Position numbers and translations under genes: made by a program. 64,000 nt of DNA from Candidatus Accumulibacter phosphatis (lineage in GTDB: Bacteria; Pseudomonadota; Gammaproteobacteria; Burkholderiales; Rhodocyclaceae). The stretch's first letter is position 1. The number at the start of each line of letters is the position of its first letter. The stretch spans positions 17,503 through 81,502 of the forward strand of contig NZ_SPMY01000007.1 in assembly GCF_012939955.1 (NCBI RefSeq), in the 5' to 3' direction. The notes under the pieces were generated by a model. That model saw only the letters and a program-made list of their open reading frames with translations, made no database searches and was not told the origin of the DNA. Below, in pieces: positions 10,246 through 19,676 of the stretch.

Positions 10246-10252
10246 CGAAGCG
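10234..10252. terminator. Stem-loop at the cupin gene's 3' end
   Basis: CGCTTCGC and GCGAAGCG form a perfect 8-bp stem around a 3-nt loop that contains the stop codon. It lies between converging genes and could stop transcription from both sides, but no T-tract follows, so it is not a classical intrinsic terminator. Confidence 0.4.
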
Positions 10253-10285
10253 GCAGTCCAGCGACTTGCAGGCGATTTGCCCGGA

Positions 10286-10921
10286 TCATCCCTCTTTGGG
10301 CTTGCTGGCCAGCCGATCCGGTACCGTCAGGTTCCAGTGGATGGCCGCTGCGCGCAGCGCGAAGATAAGCACGATTGCCGTCGCCGCGCCGAGCGATCGA
10401 TACTCGGGAGCGAATGCCAGTAGCGCCACGTAGAGCGCGCAGCCGAAGCTTATCGGTATGGCGTAGATCTCGCGCGTCATCAAGAGCGTTTGTCTTCCCG
10501 CCAGTACGTCGCGAATCAGTCCGCCACCAATCGCGGTGATGATCCCCAGGATGACCGGGGCCAGTGGCCGGCCGAAGTCCAGTGCCCAGACCTTGTCGGT
10601 CGCCGCGATCGCAAACAGGGAAGCGCCCAGGCCATCGAGATAGAGCATCAGCCTGTAGATCTCTTTGCGCGTAAATAGCGAGTTGGCAGCAAAGGTAGCC
10701 AGACTGGCAGCCAGCGCGACCCAGATATAGGCGAGATCGGAGGCCCAGAAGACCGGCACGCCGAGGATGATGTCGCGGATCGTGCCGCCGCCGATGGCGG
10801 TGATGATTCCCAGGACCGTCACCCCGAAAAAATCGATGCCGCGGGGCGCGACGGCGAGCACCGCGGTGACTGCGAAAGCGGCCGTGCCCGCCATCCCGAC
10901 CCAGTAAGTGAGCGCATTCAA
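10286..10921 (-). CDS. TRIC-type trimeric intracellular cation channel homologue (UPF0126)
   Basis: A 211-aa inner-membrane protein with about seven hydrophobic helices. The internal duplication typical of prokaryotic TRIC channels is plain: GIITAIGGGTIRDIILG in the first half and GIITAIGGGLIRDVLAGR in the second. Such proteins form potassium-permeable homotrimers. I chose the TTG at 10921: it directly precedes the first helix and has GGAGGGAG seven bases upstream; there is no ATG at that place, and the open frame upstream is not protein-like. Confidence 0.85.
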   Translation of the reverse strand: MNALTYWVGMAGTAAFAVTAVLAVAPRGIDFFGVTVLGIITAIGGGTIRDIILGVPVFWASDLAYIWVALAASLATFAANSLFTRKEIYRLMLYLDGLGASLFAIAATDKVWALDFGRPLAPVILGIITAIGGGLIRDVLAGRQTLLMTREIYAIPISFGCALYVALLAFAPEYRSLGAATAIVLIFALRAAAIHWNLTVPDRLASKPKEG

Positions 10922-11308
10922 TACAGATCTCCCTCCGCAAGGTGGTGCGTGTTTTTTTCTGGTGCTGGTGCTGTTCAGGGCGCTTGCTCGGCGGCCGTTC
11001 CCGGCCGGCAGGGTCGCGCGGCGGGGCTTGTCGGTCTCGATCCGCTGTTTTATGGTGACATTATCGGCGCTTACGGGGTTCTCGAACGTGCTGCTGGGCA
11101 GCGAAGGCGCGAGTCGTGCAGCGGATCTCTCGTACAATCGGGAACGAGGGGGAACGAGCGGGAACAAGCCGGATGGCCTCCGCTAACGGAGCGGCAGGCG
11201 CCGAAGTCCGCTCAAAGTCCGCGAACGCTGCACCTGCCGGTCGATCGCTGGATTAGCCACCGCTCGAGCGTGCCCCCGACAATACATGAGGCCTGTCCGA
11301 TCACTGCC
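10922..11308. other. Divergent intergenic region
   Basis: No convincing gene. It holds the control regions of the TRIC gene (minus) and the AsmA gene (plus). A tandem of three near-identical 10-mers, (C/G)GGGAACGAG, runs 11139-11168; TACAAT at 11133-11138 could be a -10 element; and CTCCG-CTAA-CGGAG at 11178-11191 can form a small stem-loop. The open frame running through it on the plus strand does not look coding before 11309. Confidence 0.4.
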
Positions 11309-14300
11309 ATGCAAACGACAACCAGGTTGAACGCCAAGCGTGGTTGGGCAAGGTACGTCCTGCTCGCACTGGCGGCGCTGATTCTGGCCCTGATCAGCGC
11401 CGCGAGCTGGTTTGTGCTTGACGGTGAGCGCATGCGCGTGGCGCTCGAAAAAGGCGTCAGCGCCGTGAGCGATCGCCCCTTCCACGTAGACGGCGATTTG
11501 GCGATCAGTTTCGGTCGCATCACGACCGTCCGTGCTGCCAATATTCGCTGGCTGAATCCGGCATGGAGCAAGCAGCCGGACATGCTTTCGGCGAGGAATC
11601 TGTCGCTCTCCATCGACCTCTGGAGTCTTGTTCGCGGCCCGATCGTGATCAGCAAGGCGCAGGCTGACGACGCCAAGCTGTTCTTCGAGTGGGGTGAAGA
11701 AGGGCAGTTCAACTGGACAATGGGGGGCAGCGACAGGAGCAAATCTGACGAGCGCTCAGCTCCGCTGCGCCTGGTTCTCGGTCAAACCGAACTGCGCAAT
11801 GTCCAGTTCCGCGTCCGTCACCCCGGCATGACTGACGAGTTGCTTGTCGACATTGTCCAGGCAAGCCAGCAACAAGATGCGGAAGACATGCTGCTGATCA
11901 GCACCGACGCCGTGATCGACAAGCGCCCGATCAAGGTAAACGGTCGCGTCGGTCCTTTCCACGAGCTCATCGCCGGGGGGGCGATAAACTACGACTTCAA
12001 TCTCGAAGGGCCGAACGTCAGCCTGAAAGCGAGCGGCCATCTCGATCGCCTGAGCGATCCGAGAGCGCCGCGCATGAGTGTTGATCTTTTCGCGGCCGAC
12101 GCTGCTGACGTCTTGCGTACCCTCGTGCTTCCCGAACTGACCACCGGCAGCATCGAGCTGCACGCCGGGATTACGCCTGGCGAAGAGCATCTGGACGGTA
12201 CGCTGAAGGGCAACTTTGGCGCCTTCAAGCTGGATGGCAAGTTGACGACGACGAGTCTCTCTTCGCTAGACGATTTCTCCCTGCTGTTGCACTCGGACGG
12301 TCCCGGTGTGGCTGCCTTCGGCAAGCTGCTTGGCGTCGCCCGTCTGCCAAACGAACCCTACTCCTTGCAGGTCGATGTCAGTCGGAATGGCAAGGAGTTG
12401 CACGTCAGGCAGCTGTCGTACGCCAGCGAAGGCCTGCTGATCAAGGCATCAGGCGCGGCGTCCAGCTGGCCGGAACTCGGCGACCTCGATCTCGATATTG
12501 ACGCCAAGGTGGCCAACTTGCAGAGCTTCGGCAAGCTGCTATCGCTGCCGTCCTTGCCGAAATTGCCACTGACGGTCAAAGCCAGCGTGAAGCGCAAGGG
12601 GGGCGGTGGTAGCAACGACTTGCAGGGCGACTTCGCCCTTGGCAATATCGCCGGCGAGGTGTCCGGCAAGCTGAGCGACCGCAAGAATCTCGCCGGCTCC
12701 ACCTTCAGCTATCGTGCCGGCTCTGCGGACTTGCGCGAACTGGCACGGGCGCGTGGCATCCCTTTGCCCGCGGAGGGACCGCTTCCTGCACGCTTGAACG
12801 GCGAGCTGGCGCTGCTTTCGGAGCAGCTACGGATCGACAGCTTTGCTGCGGACATTGCCGACAATCATTTGTCCGCCAGCGGGCAGATCGACTTCCGACC
12901 TGCCGACTCGCTTGTTGAACTGGAACCGCAGATAAGAGGCACGGACCTGTATCGCCTGGCGCGATTCCTCCTTGGCGAAGAGAAAGCCGCTTATTTTCCC
13001 GTTGGCCCCTATGCGCTTGGCGGCAAGTTGAGGCTCCAGGGTTCTCGGCTGCAGTTCAACAGCAAGGACGCACAGGCGGGAAACAGCGTGCTTGGCTTTG
13101 ATGGTTCGCTTGATTTTGGGAAAAAAACGCCAAGGGTGGACGCCAGGGTCACGGCCAAGGGCGGGAGCCTTGCCGCGCTCCTCAAACCGGAGATTCTGGA
13201 GGGTGTGCCGGCGGCGGCGTTTTCGTTGAGTACCACTTTGGCAATGTCCGATCAGGGAGTGGTGCTGAAGGATCTGCAGTTCGCGCTGGCAGATAGCACT
13301 TTGACCGGGCGGCTGTCGACGGGCTGGCCTCGCGAGCCAGAACGCATCAGCTTCGATTTGATTGCCGCCGGCAGCGATCTGCGCGCCTCCTTGCCGGCCA
13401 CTCCTGGCTACGTCGCCGCGCCGGTTGCCTTTCGCGTCGAAGCCAAGGGCAGGGCTGACCCGGCCAGTGTTCAAATCGAGCGACTGGATGGCAAACTCGC
13501 GGAGGCCACTATCGCTCTCGCCGGCAAGCTGGTCTTGAAACCGGTTTTGTCGGCCGATGCTCTCCGCCTGTCGCTGAAGGGGCCGAAATTGTCGGCGCTT
13601 GGCAGCCTGACGGCGTGGCCCGTGGTCGATTTGCCCTTCGCGGTCAGCGGCACCATGACCGGCAGCAAGGATGGCGCGCGCATGGACGATTTTCAGGCCA
13701 CCCTTGGCAACAGTGACCTCAAGGGAAGTTTGCGCATCAGCACCGCGGCCAGGCCACGTATCGATCTCGACGTGCGCTCCGACTATTTGGCCCTCGATCT
13801 ACTGCGCGAGCCTCAGGGCGTTGTGGCGCAGGCGACGACTGGGGTCGATAAGGCGAGAGGGGGCCAGAAAGCGCAGGCGGACGACAAGAGCGGCAAATTG
13901 TTTTCGGACGAAGCGCTGCCTCTGGACGTGCTGCGTACCTTCGACGGCACACTGCTGGCGTCGCTTGCCAAGGTGGAAGGTACGCAACAGCAGCTACGTG
14001 ATGTTCACGCCGCCGCCACTCTTCAAGACGGACTCCTGGCGGTGAAACAACTGCAGGGTCAGGGGCGGCAGGGCAAAGTGACGGCAAACTTCACGCTCGA
14101 TGTTCGGGGTAAGCAGCCGGCCGTCAAGGGGCAGCTCAAGGCGAGTGATGTGATTTTCTTTGTCCGCGGCATGGCCAAGGAGGATGAAGCCAGGCTCCCG
14201 CATCACACCCTCGAAAGTCACTTTTCGGCAAGTGGGAACAGCATCAGCGCCTTGGCCGCAGGCCTTGACGGCTATTTCTGGTTGCGCAGTTCCCCGGGGC

Positions 14301-14797
14301 AATTTCGCTCGCTGGACATGGACGTGCTCTTCGGCGATTTCGCCTCCCAGTTGTTCAGCACGCTCAATCCCTTTGCCAAAAAGAACACCTACTCGACCCT
14401 GAGCTGCGCCGGCGTTTATCTCGAGGCGCGCAAGGGGCGCGTCGAGACTGCGCCAGCGGTGGTTCTGCAAACTGACCGGCTTTCCGTTGTGTCGCGAGGA
14501 ACGATCGACCTGCGCTCGGAGAAGATCGACTTCACCTTCAGAGTCGCACCGCTGCAAGGGGTCGGCTTCAGTGCCGGCGACCTGATCAAGCCCTTCATCA
14601 AGCTGGGCGGCACCTTGCAAGCCCCGGCGCTGGATCTCGATGTCGCCAACGCCGCGGTTGAAGGAGGTGTTGCCGTTGCCACCTTCGGAGCGTCGCTGCT
14701 CGCCGGCAGTCTCTGGGATCGCTGGATCAGCTCGCCTGGGGCTTGCGCGAAGATCGAGGAGGAGGCACGCAAGCTTCGCCTTTCGCGAAGCACGTAG
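11309..14797 (+). CDS. AsmA-family envelope protein
   Basis: About 1,162 aa. The ATG at 11309 places a short basic head before one transmembrane anchor (residues about 13-35, YVLLALAALILALISAASWF); the open frame upstream is not protein-like. The remainder is a long, beta-rich periplasmic domain with the AsmA signature near the start (RPFHVDGDLAISFGRITTVRAANIRWLNP) and a C-terminal AsmA_2-like part (SRGTIDLRSEKIDFTFRVAP). Known relatives (AsmA, TamB, YhdP) help phospholipid transport or outer-membrane assembly. Length is at the long end of the AsmA group. The gene ends inside a stem-loop at 14773-14791. Confidence 0.8.
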   Translation: MQTTTRLNAKRGWARYVLLALAALILALISAASWFVLDGERMRVALEKGVSAVSDRPFHVDGDLAISFGRITTVRAANIRWLNPAWSKQPDMLSARNLSLSIDLWSLVRGPIVISKAQADDAKLFFEWGEEGQFNWTMGGSDRSKSDERSAPLRLVLGQTELRNVQFRVRHPGMTDELLVDIVQASQQQDAEDMLLISTDAVIDKRPIKVNGRVGPFHELIAGGAINYDFNLEGPNVSLKASGHLDRLSDPRAPRMSVDLFAADAADVLRTLVLPELTTGSIELHAGITPGEEHLDGTLKGNFGAFKLDGKLTTTSLSSLDDFSLLLHSDGPGVAAFGKLLGVARLPNEPYSLQVDVSRNGKELHVRQLSYASEGLLIKASGAASSWPELGDLDLDIDAKVANLQSFGKLLSLPSLPKLPLTVKASVKRKGGGGSNDLQGDFALGNIAGEVSGKLSDRKNLAGSTFSYRAGSADLRELARARGIPLPAEGPLPARLNGELALLSEQLRIDSFAADIADNHLSASGQIDFRPADSLVELEPQIRGTDLYRLARFLLGEEKAAYFPVGPYALGGKLRLQGSRLQFNSKDAQAGNSVLGFDGSLDFGKKTPRVDARVTAKGGSLAALLKPEILEGVPAAAFSLSTTLAMSDQGVVLKDLQFALADSTLTGRLSTGWPREPERISFDLIAAGSDLRASLPATPGYVAAPVAFRVEAKGRADPASVQIERLDGKLAEATIALAGKLVLKPVLSADALRLSLKGPKLSALGSLTAWPVVDLPFAVSGTMTGSKDGARMDDFQATLGNSDLKGSLRISTAARPRIDLDVRSDYLALDLLREPQGVVAQATTGVDKARGGQKAQADDKSGKLFSDEALPLDVLRTFDGTLLASLAKVEGTQQQLRDVHAAATLQDGLLAVKQLQGQGRQGKVTANFTLDVRGKQPAVKGQLKASDVIFFVRGMAKEDEARLPHHTLESHFSASGNSISALAAGLDGYFWLRSSPGQFRSLDMDVLFGDFASQLFSTLNPFAKKNTYSTLSCAGVYLEARKGRVETAPAVVLQTDRLSVVSRGTIDLRSEKIDFTFRVAPLQGVGFSAGDLIKPFIKLGGTLQAPALDLDVANAAVEGGVAVATFGASLLAGSLWDRWISSPGACAKIEEEARKLRLSRST
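14773..14791. terminator. Stem-loop at the AsmA gene's 3' end
   Basis: GCTTCGC-CTTTC-GCGAAGC is a perfect 7-bp stem in the last codons of the AsmA gene. The stem is the same as the one at 10234-10252. No T-tract follows, so its role is uncertain. Confidence 0.35.
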
Positions 14798-14970
14798 GAT
14801 GTGTCCGGGTTCTGGCCGCAGAAAAGAATGTGTACCGCGTTGCGCAAGTCGGCGAACAGGAACGGGCGAGCGAGTCGGCGCCTTCGAGGGCGCGAATTTT
14901 GCGGCCGCGAAGCAAAGGCGACTGGAATGTACCAATGGCCTGTATGCTGGTGGTCAGGAGGTTGTTGCAG

Positions 14971-15747
14971 ATGAGAATCACGGCATCTTGGCCCTTACGT
15001 CTTGCCTTGGCTGTGCTGTTGCTGCTGGTCGTCCCGGTGGGCGTGGCGCTCAGCCGGCATTTGAGCGACGACAGCCGCCCTGGCGACTGGCGTAGCGCCC
15101 GGCACGATAGCAGCGGGCAGGCGCCCGATGCACGCAACACGCCGGAGGCCTTGATCCAGGTCTATGCGGCGCGCGCTTTCGGTTGGCGCGGCGTGTTCGG
15201 AGTGCATACGTGGATCGCCACCAAGGAAAGCGATGCCGACCGCTACACCCGTCTGGAGGTGGTCGGCTGGGGCATAGGCCGGGGCATGGATGCGGTGCGC
15301 ATCCACAAAGGAGAAGCTGACGGCTATTGGTACGGCAGCGAGCCAACGCTGATTCGCCAGCTCCGTGGTGGTGCCGAGGTGGACGCTCTGATTGCGCGCC
15401 TGCACACAGCGGCGCGTGCCTATCCGCATAATCACGAATATCGGCTGTGGCCCGGTCCGAACAGCAATACCTTCATTGCCTACCTGGGCCGAGCCGTTCC
15501 GGAGCTCCATCTCGACCTGCCACCGACGGCAATCGGCAAGGACTACCTGCCGGAGGGCGGCCTCGTTGCCAGCGCACCGAGTGGCGGAGGTTTGCAGTTT
15601 TCCCTGGTCGGCCTTATCGGTGCGACGATCGCCGCCGAAGAGGGCATCGAGGTGAACCTGCTCGGCTTGTCGCTCGGCATCGATCTCTCGCCGCCGGCGC
15701 TCAAGCTGCCGGGGGTCGGCCGAGTGGGGATGTCGGAGGTCGATTGA
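14971..15747 (+). CDS. DUF3750 domain-containing membrane-anchored protein
   Basis: A 258-aa protein. The ATG at 14971 has TCAGGAGG nine bases upstream and starts a signal/anchor sequence (residues about 9-24, LALAVLLLLVVPVGVALS); an in-frame ATG at 14938 is the alternative. The body matches my memory of DUF3750: ARAFGWRGVFGVHTWIATK, HEYRLWPGPNSNTFIAYLG and LPPTAIGKDYLP. Function of the family is unknown; the WPGPNSNTF block suggests an enzyme-like core facing the periplasm. Confidence 0.75.
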   Translation: MRITASWPLRLALAVLLLLVVPVGVALSRHLSDDSRPGDWRSARHDSSGQAPDARNTPEALIQVYAARAFGWRGVFGVHTWIATKESDADRYTRLEVVGWGIGRGMDAVRIHKGEADGYWYGSEPTLIRQLRGGAEVDALIARLHTAARAYPHNHEYRLWPGPNSNTFIAYLGRAVPELHLDLPPTAIGKDYLPEGGLVASAPSGGGLQFSLVGLIGATIAAEEGIEVNLLGLSLGIDLSPPALKLPGVGRVGMSEVD

Positions 15748-15917
15748 CGGCTGGCAGAGACGCCGGGCTTGGCCCAGCGATGGTGTTGGTCATGGCCGGT
15801 TAATGTCCCGTGGCCGGGCGAGCAGTTTGGCAGGCAGGCAAGGAAAGTGCGTGAAAAAACGGCTTGCTGTTCCGGTTCCGATCTTACAAATTCTGATGAA
15901 AGTATATTGACTGACAG

Positions 15918-16481
15918 ATGGCAAAGCGTTCCTTCGATTTCTTGCTGAGTGTTGTTGCCGCGCTTGTTCTGGCGCTCCCCCTTGTGGCGATCGCCATACT
16001 GGTGCGTCTGACTTCGACCGGACCTGCGCTGTATTGGTCTGACCGGGTTGGCAAGGGAAACCGCATTTTCCGCATGCCAAAATTCCGCAGCATGCGACTC
16101 GGAACGCCTGCAGTGGCGACTCATCTGCTGCAAAACCCCGACGCTTACCTGACCCCGATCGGCTCGTTTCTGCGCAAGAGCAGTCTCGATGAACTGCCTC
16201 AACTCTGGAACATCCTGAAAGGGGAGATGAGTTTCGTTGGTCCGCGTCCTGCGTTGTTTAATCAGGAGGACTTGATCGCCTTGCGCACAAAGTGCGCTGT
16301 GCACGAGCTTTTGCCGGGACTGACCGGCTGGGCGCAGGTCAATGGGCGGGATGAGTTGCCAATTCCGGAAAAGGTGAAGCTGGATGCGGAATACCTTCGC
16401 CGTCAGTCGCTCGGCTTCGATGTCTCTATCTTGTGGTTGACCGTTGTGAAGGTTGCGCGGCGCGATGGAGTGGCGCACTGA
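15918..16481 (+). CDS. Initiating sugar-phosphate transferase (PglC/WcaJ-type)
   Basis: A 187-aa membrane phosphoglycosyl transferase that should move a sugar phosphate onto undecaprenyl phosphate, the first step of O-antigen or exopolysaccharide assembly. It is the small form with only the catalytic domain: one N-terminal membrane segment (LLSVVAALVLALPLVAIAIL), then STGPALYWSDRVGKGNRIF, FRSMRLGT, RKSSLDELPQLWNILKGEMS, FVGPRPAL and LPGLTGWAQVNGRD. The DE pair in SSLDELPQ is the catalytic dyad of the family. It opens the polysaccharide locus but is separated by about 400 bp from rfbA. Confidence 0.88.
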   Translation: MAKRSFDFLLSVVAALVLALPLVAIAILVRLTSTGPALYWSDRVGKGNRIFRMPKFRSMRLGTPAVATHLLQNPDAYLTPIGSFLRKSSLDELPQLWNILKGEMSFVGPRPALFNQEDLIALRTKCAVHELLPGLTGWAQVNGRDELPIPEKVKLDAEYLRRQSLGFDVSILWLTVVKVARRDGVAH

Positions 16482-16889
16482 TGGGTGGCTGTCTATTTCG
16501 GCTGGGTCGTGCGCAGTGTCGCGAGCGTCAATGTGAAAGTCGCCTACGCGACTCTCGACTCTCGACTCTCCCTCTCACCTTGCGCGAGAAGGGCCTGGGG
16601 ACGACGGGAGGGGGCGGTCATGACTTTCATGATCCGGGGTGTCTGGACAGGTCATGGCCGTAAGGGCGACGAAAATGGGATAATAGCGACTTTTCGCCGG
16701 GCCGAAGACGGTGATTCTCGCTAACGGCATTGGCAAGACCGTCCCGTGGTATCGGTAGCGCCGGAACTGACTCGCGCTTGGCTTGAATAGGCGAAAACGA
16801 CAACCCTCTTTCCTCTTGCGGCCTGAAACAGCCCTGCTGGAAAAGCGGCGTCGCACGCATGCCAACCGAAGTCCTGGAGAAAAATCCTC
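16482..16889. other. Intergenic region before rfbA
   Basis: No gene seen. It contains a perfect triple repeat of CGACTCT (16549-16569) and copy B of the 47-bp dispersed repeat (16615-16661). GATAAT near 16680 could be a -10 element for rfbA, but a matching -35 element is not clear. Confidence 0.4.
16615..16661. repeat. Dispersed 47-bp repeat, copy B
   Basis: Partner of 6206-6252, sharing the core GATCCGGGGTGTC and conserved ends. In this copy GGTCATGA-CTT-TCATGATCC forms an imperfect inverted repeat. Confidence 0.6.
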
Positions 16890-17777
16890 ATGACCCAACG
16901 CAAAGGCATCATCCTCGCCGGCGGCGCCGGCACCCGTCTCCACCCGGCTACCCTGTCCGTCTCCAAGCAGTTGCTGCCGGTCTACGACAAGCCAATGATC
17001 TACTACCCGCTGAGCACCCTGCTGCTGGCCGGCATCCGGGACATCCTGATCATCTCCACCCCCGAGGATACGCCGCGTTTCCAACAGTTGCTCGCTGACG
17101 GTCGCCAGTGGGGCATCAACCTGCAATACGCCGTCCAGCCCAGCCCGGACGGTCTCGCCCAGGCCTTCATCATCGGCGCCGACTTCCTCGGCAACGAGAG
17201 CTCGGCGCTCGTCCTCGGCGACAATATCTTCTATGGCCACGACTTTCATCAGATCCTTGGCAATGCCGACCTGCGCCCTGACGGCGCCACCGTCTTCGCG
17301 TACCACGTGCATGATCCGGAACGCTACGGCGTTGCTGAATTCGACATGGCTGGCAAGGTCCTCAACCTCGAGGAAAAGCCCAAGCAAGCGAGATCCAATT
17401 ACGCCGTTACCGGCCTGTACTTCTACGACAACAAGGTCGTCGACTTCGCCCGCAACCTGAAACCCTCAGCGCGCGGCGAGCTCGAAATCACCGACCTCAA
17501 CCGCCTCTACCTCGATCAGGGCAAACTCAACGTCGAGATCATGGGCCGCGGCTACGCCTGGCTCGACACGGGCACCCACGACAGCCTGCTCGAAGCGGGC
17601 CAGTTCATTGCCACCATCGAAAAGCGCCAGGGCCTCAAGGTCGCCTGCCCGGAAGAAATTGCCTTGCGCCAGAAGTGGATCAGCCGCGAACAGCTCGAAG
17701 CGCTCGCCCAGCCACTGGCCAAGAACGGCTACGGGCAATACCTGCTCGGCCTGCTCAAGCAAGACGTGTTCGGATGA
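16890..17777 (+). CDS. rfbA: Glucose-1-phosphate thymidylyltransferase
   Basis: A 295-aa enzyme making dTDP-glucose from dTTP and glucose-1-phosphate, the first step to dTDP-rhamnose and other dTDP-deoxysugars. Nucleotide-binding motif [17 protein letters not shown], substrate motif [28 protein letters not shown] and the catalytic-region [19 protein letters not shown] are all present. Length is normal for the family (about 290 aa). It overlaps rfbC by four bases (ATGA), indicating translational coupling. rfbB and rfbD are not in this window. Confidence 0.95.
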   Translation: MTQRKGIILAGGAGTRLHPATLSVSKQLLPVYDKPMIYYPLSTLLLAGIRDILIISTPEDTPRFQQLLADGRQWGINLQYAVQPSPDGLAQAFIIGADFLGNESSALVLGDNIFYGHDFHQILGNADLRPDGATVFAYHVHDPERYGVAEFDMAGKVLNLEEKPKQARSNYAVTGLYFYDNKVVDFARNLKPSARGELEITDLNRLYLDQGKLNVEIMGRGYAWLDTGTHDSLLEAGQFIATIEKRQGLKVACPEEIALRQKWISREQLEALAQPLAKNGYGQYLLGLLKQDVFG

Positions 17778-18319
17778 AGGCCACCCTCACAGCCATTCCC
17801 GATGTTGTGATCCTCGAGCCCAAGATCTTCGGTGATGAGCGAGGGTTCTTCTTCGAAAGCTTCAATTCCCGTGCCTTCGAGCAAGCCACCGGTCTGAAGC
17901 GCGAGTTCGTTCAGGACAACCATTCCAAGTCCGCACAATTCGTCCTGCGTGGCCTGCACTACCAGATTCAGAACCCGCAGGGGAAACTGGTTCGCGTTGT
18001 GCAGGGCGAAGTCTTCGATGTTGCGGTAGACCTGCGCAGAAGCTCGAAAAGCTTTGGCCAATGGATCGGCGTGCATCTGAGCGCTGAAAACAAGAAACTA
18101 CTCTGGTTGCCGGAAGGATTTGCGCATGGCTTCGTCGTGCTCAGCGAAACGGCCGAGTTCCTGTACAAGACCACAGACTATTACGCCCCGGAGTACGAGC
18201 GCAGCCTGTTGTGGAACGACCCCGCGCTGGGCATCGAGTGGCCCATCGAAGGCGAACCCAGGCTTGCCGCCAAGGACGCTGCAGCCAAGCGCCTCTCCGA
18301 AGCCGAAGCGTTTGCATGA
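17774..18319 (+). CDS. rfbC: dTDP-4-dehydrorhamnose 3,5-epimerase
   Basis: A 181-aa cupin-fold epimerase that converts dTDP-4-keto-6-deoxyglucose to the L-rhamno form. Family features are [31 protein letters not shown] (with the catalytic histidine), [17 protein letters not shown], and the C-terminal [11 protein letters not shown]. The start overlaps the rfbA stop. A second, truncated rfbC tail lies 1.2 kb downstream at 19503-19676, which suggests that a foreign block was joined here. Confidence 0.95.
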   Translation: MKATLTAIPDVVILEPKIFGDERGFFFESFNSRAFEQATGLKREFVQDNHSKSAQFVLRGLHYQIQNPQGKLVRVVQGEVFDVAVDLRRSSKSFGQWIGVHLSAENKKLLWLPEGFAHGFVVLSETAEFLYKTTDYYAPEYERSLLWNDPALGIEWPIEGEPRLAAKDAAAKRLSEAEAFA

Positions 18320-18566
18320 CAGCAACGGTGTCCGGCTTCAATGCTAGCCGAAGCAGGCACTCCACCCATCAAACGGCATCAGTCGTGTTCTACGCAGATA
18401 ATGGGATCATTTAATAGACAAGCAGCAGGCGAGGAATCGATGCACGCTATGGAGCGGATAATTGGGCGGCAGAGTTTTTGAAGAATAATGCGAAAAATAC
18501 TTGACAATGGTTTAGCAAGGCGCTCGCGATTTATGGCGCATAAACAACAGCTTATTGGGGTGTCTT
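18320..18566. other. AT-richer intergenic stretch, probable mobile-element edge
   Basis: No gene seen. Composition drops compared with rfbAC. TTGACA at about 18502 resembles a -35 element, but no good -10 lies at the right spacing. The start of a transposase remnant follows. Confidence 0.3.
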
Positions 18567-19265
18567 GTGGATGCTGAACGATTAACTGCGGTCATGGATA
18601 GCCTCATGAATCAGACCGCTTTTGGGGAACTGTTGGCGTCGATGGTCCGTGCCTTGGCGCAGGTGCACCGTACCGATCCAGTATCGCGAGTGTTGAGCAT
18701 GGCGAATTCTATTGGCTTGGAGGCGCTGCGCCACCTGAACGGCATGCGCACGCTACGCGAGCAGGTGCTGTTGCTGCTGCATCGGAAGCCGGGAACGGCG
18801 CAGTGCGTCGCGCTGGCACGTTCCACTTGGTCGGATGCCCTGTCCTCGCGCCGCAGCCGCGCGGTCTTGCAGGCGGTGATGGCGTCGTTGCTCACCGACG
18901 CCCGGGCCGCGCGGCCGGGTCGTCTGGCGCAATTCCCTGCCCTGCAAGGACGGCCGGTGTATCCGATGGATGGGACGTATCAGAGCGAAAGCGCCCACTA
19001 CGGGCGGTGTACGCCCCGCCGGGCGGGACGGGCAATCCCAAGGGGCACGCCGCCGCCACTGTTGCGCGACTACCTACGAGCAATCCGCGAAGGCCATGAC
19101 TTATCACAAGGGCGCCCTGTGGCCGGTCGACCGCGCTTCGATCGACGCGCAATTTTGGTATGGCCGAAAAAGGCGCTTGGGCGTGACTATGATCACGCGC
19201 ATGAAAAGGGTAACCGTTTACTTCCTCTTAGGAAACGCTGCCAAGGCAATGCTTTTGCAGGATAA
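18567..19265 (+). pseudogene. IS4-type transposase remnant
   Basis: The intact N-terminal part (GTG at 18567) reads through PVYPMDGTYQSESAHYG, the first DDE-region block with its aspartate. The next part is in other frames: TYHKGALWPVDRASIDAQFW and KRRLGVTMITRMKRVTVYF are typical of the second catalytic region of IS4-like transposases. The middle is shortened, frame is lost around 19000-19080, and the C-terminus is missing. It is a decayed element in the polysaccharide locus. Confidence 0.65.
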
Positions 19266-19490
19266 TTGGTGACCATGACGACGAGACGAAAGCCACGACG
19301 AGATGCCGCTGAGGAATTGCGACACTGGGTCATTTCGCCTCGTTCCGAAGAGGGATCGCGCGCCTTCGCTCTCATCGAGACATGTTGCTGTCGCGGTGCC
19401 TCCGCCTGGCACTACCTTGGCTGCGTCATCGCTGCCGCTCGCAAAGGCTTGCAGCTTCCCGCGCTTCCTACCATCCCGGCTGTGGGTTAG
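19266..19490 (+). pseudogene. Possible C-terminal transposase fragment (IS66-like)
   Basis: A short open frame directly after the IS4-type remnant reads AAEELRHWVISPRSEEGSR and GASAWHYLGCVIAAARKGL, which resembles the C-terminal tail of IS66-family transposases. No start, zinc or DDE region is present. The family call rests on weak resemblance. Confidence 0.3.
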
Positions 19491-19502
19491 GGGAGTGAAC
19501 GA

Positions 19503-19676
19503 TTGCTGCAGAGTTTCTTTAAAAAAACCACCAACTACTGGGCGCCAGAGTTCGAACGCCGCATTGCCTGGAACGATCCATTGATCGACCTCCAATGGCC
19601 CGTCCATAATGATCCAAGCTTGTCCGTAAAAGACCAGCAAGCCAACAAATTGGCAGAAGCGGAGCATTTCGCATGA
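19503..19676 (+). pseudogene. rfbC: 3' fragment of a second rfbC
   Basis: The frame ending at 19676 encodes about 57 residues (KKTTNYWAPEFERRIAWND, then LQWPVHNDPSLSVKDQ and LAEAEHFA) that align with the C-terminal end of the intact RfbC at 17774-18319 ([18 protein letters not shown] ... LSEAEAFA) but differ clearly in sequence. It is therefore a tail of a different rfbC allele, cut by the transposase remnants before it. Its stop overlaps the wzm start (ATGA), the spacing expected if this rfbC was once directly joined to the exporter genes. Confidence 0.8.
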
